A stretch of DNA of 38,934 nt from Cylindrodendrum hubeiense (Eukaryota; Ascomycota; Sordariomycetes; Hypocreales; Nectriaceae): NCBI GenBank assembly GCA_014621425.1, contig JAANBB010000385.1, forward strand, positions 1 through 38,934, read 5' to 3'. The stretch's first letter is position 1. Every line of letters begins with the position of its first letter. Under the pieces are notes generated by a model that searched no databases, was not told the DNA's origin, and was given only the letters and a program-made list of their open reading frames with translations. Positions 1 to 7,929 of this stretch are shown one piece after another. Both the position numbers and the translations under genes were made by a program.

Positions 1-536
1 CTATAGTCGACTATAGCCCGAGCGATATGGCCTTTGCCCATACACGCTGCCTCGCCTTCCACCCCGACCTCACCCCGACCTCACCCCTAGTGGGCCAGTG
101 GGGTGTGTCCATCTCGCCGACGACGACCATTGCCATGGCGTCTCATGTTCAGGCCGCCTCAATAAACTCCGATCGGTGACAGGGGAGTCCGCCACGGCGC
201 CTTACGTCGTCGCGGCCAGTGCTTGCGATGTGCCATTCCGTACCTTGCTGTGCTGCGGCTCGTCCGTGTTGCCTGTCCGATTCTGCCAGTGCCAGAGTCC
301 TTTAAGACGGCCGCGCCGTTCCTCGGCTTCATCCTGTTCTTTCCTTTCTCTTCACTCCTCCTTGTCTCTCCCTTAACCTCCCATCCCATTCGTTTCTGTT
401 CTCCCTCTTTTGGGTTTGTTCTTGTCACTCTCTAAGGTGCTCGGTCGCCTTCTTTCAACCGTCTTTTTCTTTGCTCTTTGATAGAGCCTTTCACTCCTTC
501 TTTTCACCAACCAACATCACGAAACCCTTCGCAACT
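1..536 (+). promoter_or_regulatory. Upstream region and pyrimidine-rich leader of the wall-protein gene
   Basis: No convincing gene lies here. From about 320 to 500 the plus strand is rich in C and T, the usual look of a promoter-proximal region and 5'UTR in filamentous fungi, and it runs directly into the ATG at 537. The first 16 bases form a perfect palindrome (CTATAGTCGACTATAG). No TATA box or binding site can be assigned with confidence. Confidence 0.5.
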
Positions 537-3500
537 ATGTGGTCCAGATACACCCTTGCAGCCCTTGCGCTGCAGTCCTTGGCCCAGTCCGCCTCCGCCG
601 GCGTCGTCAAGCGAGACTATGATGTCCCAGGAGATGTAACTCTCACCCGGACAGTCACCCGCCAAAGCTCCGGCGTCGATGGCAGCGCCACCGCCGTTGT
701 TGACACGGAAACCATCGTCCCCACCATCGTGACCTCTTATATCGACGGCACCACCATCTTTGTTTCGAGCACCATCACTCTCGACTGTACCAAGTGCGAG
801 GCTGCGTCCAGCAGCGAGGCCGCGGCCAGCAGCGCAGCCGAGGCTAGCAAGACCGCCACCCTCTCCGAGGCTGGGGCTACCACCACCGAGGAGTCCTCTG
901 GCGAGGCTACCACCGCCGTGGAGTCTTCTGGTGAGGCTACCACCACCGGCGAGTCTTCTGGCGAGGCTACTAGCTCCGCTGATGACGACGACGAGGAGTG
1001 CCCTACCGATACCGACGACGACTATGATTTCACCACGGCCACGGCCACCCCTGATCAGACCCCTGGTGAGACTACTGTCGAAGGATCCGCTGCCTCTTCT
1101 GCTCTTGCCGAGGGAACCTCTTCCGCGTCCGTTTCCACTGACTACGGCGATGCCACTGGTGCCGGATCTTCTGTTGCCTCTTCTGCCCTCGCCGAGGGAA
1201 CCTCTTCCGCTTCCACTGAATCCGGAGAGGCCACTGAGGCTGGCTCTTCTGTTGCCACTGAGTACACTCCCACTTCCATCTCCATCATCCTCTCTACTGG
1301 ATACACCAATGTTGCCTCTACCCAGGCCGGCATCTTTACCAACTCCACCGGATACTCCGTCCCCACTGGTACTTCTGAGGGCGAGACAGATGGTGGCTAC
1401 GTTATCACCCAAACAGTGACCCGCGGTAGCGCAGTTGAAACCGAGATTTCCACTGTCACCGATACCATCTCAAACCCTGTTGTCATCGTTGTTCGCCAGG
1501 TCACCGTTTTTGTTTTCACCTACGCCATTGGTGCCAACTGCCCTGCTGTCAAGCCTGGCAACTCCGGTAGCTACGTCGTCGGCGAGGGAGAGGACTCTGA
1601 GTCTCACACCGAGATCGGCACTGCCTGCTCCGCTGCTTGCTACAAGCAGTTCAAGTCTTGCACTGCCGCCTCTGGCAAGAACTTCGATCTCCAGGACTGC
1701 AAGGACCAGCTCAGCGCTTGCTTGGCATCTGCCTCCACCCAAACCGAAGAGTCCGATGCCAGCACAGTTAGCCAGACAGTTGTCCTGCCTCCTGATGCCA
1801 CTGATGGCGCTGAGACCTCTTACATCACAGGTGCTACTGTCATTTCCACAGTCGTTCTCACAGTCGGCGAAGTCTGCACGGTCGGTACTGGCGGTGTGAG
1901 CATTGTTACAGTCACCGGCTACCCTGCTGAGACTACTGCTGCTTCTTCTGCTCTCGGAGTCGCTACCACGGAGAGCGCCGTCATGGTTGAGACCACCCAA
2001 GGCGTTACCGTGAGCTACGTCAACGAGCAGGGCTCCACGATCACTGATATTACTACCATGATCATCACTGTTCCTTGCACCAAGTGCGCTGCCGCTGCTT
2101 CTTCCACTGCCGCCGGAGTTTCCACCAGCGTTGAGGGCTCCCAGAGCGGAGAGACTGTGATTTTGACCGAGTCTACTATCAGCCTTCCCGCTACTGGTAC
2201 AGCTTCAACTGGAGAGATTAGCGTTGTCACCCTGACCAGGACCATTCCCTATGGCGGCGAGGCCTCCACCAGCGTCGAGGGCTCCCAGAGTGGCGAGACG
2301 GGTGTTCTGACTGCCACAAGCTCTAGCTCTGGCGAGGAGACATCTCACATTAGCGTTGTGACCCTTACCAACACCGTTTCCAACAGCAACGGAGAGGGAT
2401 CTACTGTCGTTTACTCTGAGTCAACTTTCACTCTTCCCGCCACCGGAGATGAGACCGCTCCCTATGGCACTGGATCTTATTCCACCAAGACCATCCCCTA
2501 TGGTGGCGAGGAGACCCAGACTGCCGAGACTGCCATTGATTCCACTGCCATCACGATTCCTGCCTCTGTCGATAGCTCCGCCGCTTCCAGCGCCCTGGCT
2601 GGCTCTACTACTGTCAGTGGAAGCCTGACTGGAGTCACTGGAGTTCCTGGCGACGCCACTACCAGCCTCATCACCATGAGCGCTAGCGGTACTACCAGCA
2701 TTTACACCATGACTCTCTCTGGCAGCTACCCTGCTGGATCTGGCACTGGAATCTACGAGGTTCCCGCAACCACCTCTGAGGCTGCAGCTGAGACCGAGAC
2801 CATCAGCGGCACTCAGACCGGCCTCGAGGGAGACTCTTCTACTAGCTACGTCACCCTGACCGTATCTCCTACTTGCGACACCTGCTCTGCTGAGGAAACC
2901 GTCATCACAGTCACCGTTGACACGCCCGGAGCTACCGCGTCCTCTGCTGAGGCTGGCACCGCTACCCATCTCGTTTCCACCCAATACGTTACTGTGACCA
3001 TGGGTGGTTCCACTGGTGTTATCAGCCTAACAATGACAGGCCCTGGGGCTGCTGAAACCATCACCGTAGGCGGCGGCTCAGCGGAGACCATTACCGTAGG
3101 CGGTGGCTCGGCAGAGACAGTTTATGTTACTGAGGGCAGCGGAAAGACCATTACTGTTGGAGGAAAGACAGAGACCATCACAGCTGGCGGAGTGACAGAG
3201 ACCATTTACCAGACAGAAGCCACGACAACCATCACGAAGACAGGTGCTGCTTCGACCGTGACAATTACCCGGGACTGCACCAATGGCGAGTGTAGCGTCA
3301 GAGGAGAGACGGCTACTGGCGGAAGCGTCGAAACCGTTACCGTTGGAGGTGGCTCCAATACCGCTGTCACGATCACTGAGACATCGGTTCAGACAATCAC
3401 CACATGCCCGGTCTCTGAAGCCGCTGTGGCCACCACTCTCGCTACCGCGACTACCAAGGCTCCCGCTACCGTCTACGTCACACAGACTGTCGATAAGCGT

Positions 3501-3548
3501 GCCGCCAACACTGGAACTGCTATGTGGCGCCGTGTGCTCGGCTTCTAA
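537..3548 (+). CDS. Secreted Ser/Thr/Gly-rich cell-wall or adhesin-like protein
   Basis: This single-exon gene encodes 1003 aa. I chose the ATG at 537 because it opens directly into a secretion signal (MWSRYTLAALALQSLAQSAS); the frame is open further upstream but only from a TTG. Lys25-Arg26 just after the signal is a Kex2-type processing site. The rest is almost entirely Ser, Thr, Ala, Gly, Val and Glu, as in heavily O-glycosylated wall proteins. It contains three 10-aa units ending ESSG (about residues 113-142), two copies of an ALAEGTSSAS segment, a cysteine-containing block at about residues 340-400, paired cysteines of the form CTKC or CDTC, and TITVGGGSAE repeats near residues 840-860. 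A second Lys-Arg (987-988) leaves a 15-residue tail ending RRVLGF. There is no hydrophobic GPI signal or membrane segment at the C-terminus, so it is probably secreted or trapped in the wall. The family is not recognised; function is inferred from composition. Confidence 0.9.
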   Translation: MWSRYTLAALALQSLAQSASAGVVKRDYDVPGDVTLTRTVTRQSSGVDGSATAVVDTETIVPTIVTSYIDGTTIFVSSTITLDCTKCEAASSSEAAASSAAEASKTATLSEAGATTTEESSGEATTAVESSGEATTTGESSGEATSSADDDDEECPTDTDDDYDFTTATATPDQTPGETTVEGSAASSALAEGTSSASVSTDYGDATGAGSSVASSALAEGTSSASTESGEATEAGSSVATEYTPTSISIILSTGYTNVASTQAGIFTNSTGYSVPTGTSEGETDGGYVITQTVTRGSAVETEISTVTDTISNPVVIVVRQVTVFVFTYAIGANCPAVKPGNSGSYVVGEGEDSESHTEIGTACSAACYKQFKSCTAASGKNFDLQDCKDQLSACLASASTQTEESDASTVSQTVVLPPDATDGAETSYITGATVISTVVLTVGEVCTVGTGGVSIVTVTGYPAETTAASSALGVATTESAVMVETTQGVTVSYVNEQGSTITDITTMIITVPCTKCAAAASSTAAGVSTSVEGSQSGETVILTESTISLPATGTASTGEISVVTLTRTIPYGGEASTSVEGSQSGETGVLTATSSSSGEETSHISVVTLTNTVSNSNGEGSTVVYSESTFTLPATGDETAPYGTGSYSTKTIPYGGEETQTAETAIDSTAITIPASVDSSAASSALAGSTTVSGSLTGVTGVPGDATTSLITMSASGTTSIYTMTLSGSYPAGSGTGIYEVPATTSEAAAETETISGTQTGLEGDSSTSYVTLTVSPTCDTCSAEETVITVTVDTPGATASSAEAGTATHLVSTQYVTVTMGGSTGVISLTMTGPGAAETITVGGGSAETITVGGGSAETVYVTEGSGKTITVGGKTETITAGGVTETIYQTEATTTITKTGAASTVTITRDCTNGECSVRGETATGGSVETVTVGGGSNTAVTITETSVQTITTCPVSEAAVATTLATATTKAPATVYVTQTVDKRAANTGTAMWRRVLGF
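873..962 (+). repeat. Three in-frame 30-bp tandem units in the wall-protein gene
   Basis: The units at 873-902, 903-932 and 933-962 each encode a 10-aa block of the type (G/E)ATT..ESSG. The differences are few and the copies are in frame, so they can expand or contract without breaking the protein. Confidence 0.85.
3054..3113 (+). repeat. Two in-frame 30-bp units encoding ETITVGGGSA
   Basis: The units at 3054-3083 and 3084-3113 both encode ETITVGGGSA and differ only at a few mostly synonymous positions. Degenerate relatives (ETVTVGGGS, KTITVGGK) follow downstream, so this part of the protein grew by local duplication. Confidence 0.85.
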
Positions 3549-4140
3549 GCCATGTTAGCCCCGCTGACAGAAGAACGATACAACGAAATGACAACCCAAA
3601 GGCGTCAAGATCAAAAGGAAAGAACGAATTCTGGTTTGCAGAGACCGAGATGGATTGATTGTTGAGTTTCGCAATGCGTAGCTCCTTGAGTCTGGGACCA
3701 AGTTGCCGGACGCATTCGCGGTGGTGGATTGGGATTCTTTTTTTGGGGGGGAGGGGAGTCGTTCCTTTTGTTCTTCATGTGCATAAATGAGTTCTGTACA
3801 ACATTAGCCATGACCGCTTTTGAATCGAGAGACATGTTGGATCACCTACATTGCATTCCCATTGACGTGAAGTACTGCCCTGAAGTATTAGACATCCGTA
3901 TCTGAAGTTTGCTATTCGTACGCACATCTATTGTACTTTGATGGGAAGACATATCGTAAAAAATTGAGGATTAACTCCAGTGTCCTACGTATATAGAACA
4001 AGACTAAGAAATAAAGAACCATTAGTTTATCCTTGTTTATTTAGAAGATTGATATTTGCACAAACACCTAAATTTTAGTACCTAAATCTTAGCTAAATGA
4101 TCTATAAATTAGCCCTTAACCTAAAGGCAATATTTTATAA
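3549..4140. other. 3' region of the wall-protein gene passing into an AT-rich tract
   Basis: No gene is supported. From about 3840 the base composition becomes clearly AT-rich and TpA-rich, up to the end of the relic gene at 4141. A short tandem pair with the core ACCTAAAT lies near 4066-4096. An AATAAA-like string occurs near 4009. The shift in composition marks the left edge of an AT-rich island that reaches about 6300. Confidence 0.6.
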
Positions 4141-5276
4141 TTAGGACCAACAACTGTCGCCAGTGAGTTTCAGCAGTGTCTCGATACGCTTCTTTTCTTG
4201 GTTGATGTCAGATGAATAGATGGATGATATCGTGTTCTGGGGACGAGCATCATCCAAGACAAGAATAGAATCGTCAGATGCCACAACCATGACAATTTCC
4301 GAGTCATGTAGACAAGTGATTGCCAAGGAGATGCAGCCTTTGAGATCAATACCACTGAGAAGTTTCGAGTCAGAGGTGATTGTTGCAGCTCCCCGTGTCT
4401 GCTCAAGCTGGAGCTACGAGGCAAGTTTCCCTTTGGCAGTAATGTGCACTCCATTTCCATCATAGTCATACTCAATGTCAATAGCAGCGCTATCAGTTGA
4501 TGGAACCTCAGGAAGGTCTGTCGCAGGGATGACAGTAGACTCAGATGAGCTCTTGGCGTTTTCCGATTCCGTAGGATGTATGGTGGCCTGGATAGAGCTT
4601 CCGGCCTTGCCGATAAGCCGATTTATTGCGGCACAGTATTGACTTATCTCCATCTATGTTAGTAATGAGAGCGAGTGAAGGGCAATTTGAGAAGAAGATA
4701 CCCATTCGTGGTCGGGGTTAACAAGCGCGACACAACGTCGGGACTCGCTTAAATCACCTGTACCGATCTTCTAGATTCGGACCGGGTGCTTGGATTCTGC
4801 CATCTTTTCTAAGGAGACGTGTAAATGTAGGACATCCTGAATGTGAAGTCCAGTTAGGTTGTGGACATTAAAAGATGAGGCGTTGGCAAAGACTCACAAG
4901 GCGGGATATCCATAGTCAAACTCTTCAAAATCGAACGCGGACATGTCAAGGAATTCGGTGGCCATGTCCTCGTCGTGGAATAGGCATAGGAAGGTGAATT
5001 CTTGCTGGTCTCGAAGCAATGATAAGAGCCTGGTTACACCCTGAATGGGCTCATCGTCGTGATCCCAACGGTCGACCTCTGGTGTCTCTCCTCGGAAGGG
5101 CAATCCCAAGCCATCTCAGACAAGGCTAAACTGCCGGTTTTGGTCTTTGAAGGATCCTCAAAATAGAGAGCACAGGTTCGACTTTGTTGCTTGACAGAGA
5201 CTCGGGGCTCAGCTGAGGAAAACAGCTCTTGTTCGAGGGCCTCGTTTTGAGCATGGAGGGATCCCTCACCACCCAT
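4141..5276 (-). pseudogene. Degenerate gene of unknown function with three in-frame stops and a frameshift
   Basis: Read on the minus strand from the ATG at 5276, the frame is protein-like (MGGEGSLHAQNEALEQEL) to about 5110, where it shifts by one base into LGLPFRGETPEVDRWDH. That second frame continues to 4141, interrupted by TGA at 4896-4894, TAG at 4773-4771 and TAG at 4413-4411. A 48-nt intron (4701-4654) has donor GTATCT, branch point TACTAAC and acceptor TAG, and splicing it keeps the frame. Each stop is one C-to-T change away from a sense codon (CGA or CAG), as RIP or deamination would make. The sequence on both sides of each stop remains protein-like, for example VFANASSFNVHNLTG right after the first and LQLEQTRGAATITSD after the last. 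I recognise no family. Sequencing error is unlikely for four separate lesions but cannot be excluded. Confidence 0.75.
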
Positions 5277-5800
5277 GATGCTTGCAGGGGCTTCGGGAAG
5301 AGTGATTGAGGGCAGAAAGGGTATGAGGCTTGACGACTAAAAGTTTGGAGAGAGGAGAAATGTGGGAAGAGGAAAATCCAGGCTAAGGGGGGAGGAGGTC
5401 GGCAGTGTTATTGTGGGCTGCGGCAAGTCGGGTGTTGCCAGCTGTCAAGGTTCAAATACAGAGGGATGAAAGTACAAGTTACACTCACACATTGCTTGGA
5501 GGGGAATGGAATAATTGGGAGACAATAAAAGCTCCCGAGACGCTGAGTGAGCACTGCAAACGCCTCTAGGCAAACGGATGGGAGAACAAGTGCACCCAGA
5601 GTAGCTAGCTCTCAATACGAAAGATGATTCATGTTCTCAATATGAAAGATAGTCTATGTTCACCCAACATCCTGAATTTGTGAGAACTCGTTTCTATTGT
5701 CCATACTGCAGCAGTTGAACTGTTGTCGAGAATGGATCTAGCTATTTGGAGCCTTATTCACTCGGGCCCACTTGACCGAGACAGGCTTGGTCGTACTGTC
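5277..5800. other. Intergenic flank between the relic gene and the inverted-repeat element
   Basis: This is the probable former promoter side of the relic gene. It holds a 25-bp tandem pair at 5611-5660 but no coding region that I can support. Confidence 0.5.
5611..5660. repeat. Two 25-bp tandem units
   Basis: The units at 5611-5635 and 5636-5660 both begin CTCAATA and end ATGTT. They differ mostly by transitions. They lie just left of the inverted-repeat element. Confidence 0.8.
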
Positions 5801-6295
5801 GGTCCGCAAAAGCTGCAAATGGTGGAAATCCCAGAAATCGAAACTTTAGGAATTATGTATAATTCAGCCAGCCTCCTCCTAAGTATCAACACAACCCCTA
5901 ATGTTTGATGCATACAGTCCCTAAGTGTCAGCACTTAATCCCTAATGTTCGGTGCATACAGCCCCTAAGTATCAGCACTTAACCCCTGATATTTAGTGCA
6001 TAACCTTTAACACTCATTATGGTCCTTTTTAAAACACATTTATTAGTTAGCCCTTGGCATTGACTGTTGAATTTTCTAAAGTTGCATTAATATTTGATAC
6101 CTAATAGGCAATGGATAGGATATATAATAGTTGTAAATATTGTAGGAGATAATATATGGTAACGTGTATTAGTATGGATAATTTACAGTTTACACACATA
6201 AGATGGAATTATAGCATATTCTTATAATAGTAATTTGCTCTTAGATTTGAACTTTTTGGGTATTGGACATCGGGCATTTGCAGCTTTTGCGGACC
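5801..6295. mobile_element. MITE-like non-autonomous element with 21-bp perfect terminal inverted repeats
   Basis: The left end (5801-5821) begins GGTCCGCAAAAGCTGCAAAT. The right end (6275-6295) is its exact reverse complement over 21 bases. The 453 bp between them are AT-rich, carry no coding region, and contain a 44-bp tandem repeat. Size, structure and lack of a transposase fit a miniature inverted-repeat transposable element mobilised in trans by a DNA transposase. I could not find an unambiguous target-site duplication: the flanks are GTACTGTC on the left and TTATCTAA on the right. The superfamily therefore stays open, and a chance fold-back is the alternative, though unlikely at 21 of 21 matches. 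Confidence 0.7.
5896..6005. repeat. 44-bp tandem repeat, about 2.5 copies, inside the inverted-repeat element
   Basis: Copies begin at 5896, 5940 and 5984 with CCCTAATGTT-like starts and share GTGCATACAG and TCAGCACTTAA. A further partial copy (CTAAGTATCAACAC) precedes the first. The differences are mainly C/T and A/G. Confidence 0.85.
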
Positions 6296-7929
6296 TTATC
6301 TAATGTGCGACTGTGAGCATCAGCCAAGACGATGGGGACGATGACGATAAGATTAGAGATTTCGAGGATCCCCGAGACCGGACCCTTCAAGTCGACGACT
6401 CGCAGCTCGTGCGAGTATTAACACCGACTTGGCAGGTGTACGTAACAGAAAATAAAGGGGTGCCAGCGAGTCAATTCCTCAAGGTGAGCCAATTTCCGTC
6501 ACTGAACGGACAGGCTTCCACCTCAGCTCGGGCTTTTTGGGTTTAATTGACGACACGGCCAAAAGCTGCGGCGAAAATCTGCGATGGTTCCCATGACAAG
6601 CCGGCGCGTGGGGCAAGTGCTGCACGCCCTGGAGCGCTGCATGCGGCTAACGATCCCGGGGTCGCCTGCCCGTTTCTCCCAGTGGGCGGCCGGCGCGTGA
6701 GGCCCCGGTGTTGGCCTCATAGTGGGGGGGATCATGACGGGTCACTGGGCTGCTTCAAGCTACGAGCTGGAGGGAGAGGGCGTCACCGCCGGGACGGAGG
6801 GGCGGTGGTGACATGGTTTGCGGTGGACGATGGCCTAGGCCGGCTAGAGCCGTAGCGGTCGTGAAGGATAGATTCTGTGGAATGGAAACAAGCGGAGCTG
6901 CGTGTTCCATGTGTTTGACGATGCATCAACTGTGGCCCCACCGGCGCAGAAGCTGCGTGGAAAGAGGACAGAAAGCAGGGACCCGGGAGGGCGGAGCTCC
7001 ATGATGATGGCGATGATGGTGATGGCTGAGTCGGGACTCGGGACGGCGGAGCTTCCTCGATTCGGGGCGAAAAGAGAGAGAGCTCCAGCGTCCGGTTTCG
7101 AAAGCATTGCCAGTGAAAGTCAGTCTGACGAAGCTTGGCCTCTGGCGCTAGCAACATGGCAATCGCAATCGCAATCCATCCAATCCATCCAACCCGTCCA
7201 ATCCCCTCTACATTCGTCCCGTCGCATTGCGGTGACGTGCCGTTGACTGATTCATCCATCATCCATTGTCCGTCCTCCAAGCATCTCCTCGTCGGCTTCG
7301 GCCTATCCCCTGTCCTGTCTCGTCCCGTCCTGTCCCGTCCTGCCTCCAATGACACTCACGATCGCGCCCTCGCCGTCGTAAATCCCCTCTCGTCCGCCGG
7401 CGCGTACTCTTCTCCTCACTCTCCTCACGCTTTCCCCTCTATCATCGTTCGTTTTCCCCCTCATCTCAGGCTTGATCCCATCCCATCCCCGTTCACAAGC
7501 CATTTCCTTGTGCCGGCTCTGGGCCCCATTTCTTCCATCCCCGTTCTTCCATCCCCATTTTTTAAAACAACTCCCGGCTCGTTCTGGCCTGGCTTCTTTC
7601 CTGCATCCTCCACACTCCCAAAGCGATATCCCACGCTTGTTCAACTCTAGTCTGCTTTCCTCTCTTGCCAAGAGGCAGACACCGAGCAGAGACTGGGCAT
7701 TTATCCAGCCTTTACGTACCAAGTACCCGCCCAACCAAGCCCCCGGACTCAGGTCCCAGTCGCTTACCGGCCTCCTCCCGCCCCGCGGCTGCCCTCGACC
7801 GCCGGGCTGCATCGGCCGAGCCTCGGACGCCGGACGCACCGACGACGCCCCGACCCATCGCGTGCTTATCAGATCCTGGGGCTGGACGCCTCGTGTGGGT
7901 AACAACCCGGCTCCTCAACCGAATAAGCC
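6296..7929. promoter_or_regulatory. Intergenic region and pyrimidine-rich leader of the F-box-like gene
   Basis: Composition returns to GC-rich after about 6300. No gene is supported. Simple repeats of ATCCATCCA type lie near 7160-7205 and CCTGTC/CCGTC repeats near 7300-7345. From about 7380 to 7660 the plus strand is strongly pyrimidine-rich, as expected for the promoter and 5'UTR of the gene starting at 7930. A short acidic open stretch at 6313-6490 followed by GTGAGC resembles an exon but has no supported start. Confidence 0.5.

Noticed and set aside
504..1412. 302-codon open frame antisense to the wall-protein gene (and a 219-codon one on the plus strand)
   Set aside because: These are by-products of the strongly biased Ser/Thr/Ala codons of the real gene; their translations are Gly/Ser- or Pro/Leu-monotonous with no motif.
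4838..4897. Possible intron (donor GTGAGT, branch CTAAC, acceptor CAG) in the relic gene
   Set aside because: Splicing it would put the downstream exon out of frame, while reading straight through keeps the frame and gives protein-like sequence with one TGA. I therefore treat the TGA as a mutation of CGA, although a decayed intron remains possible.
6313..6546. Acidic 77-codon open stretch followed by a GTGAGC donor-like site
   Set aside because: No ATG or upstream exon could be found and no family is recognised; too little to call a gene, though it may be a gene fragment beside the MITE-like element.
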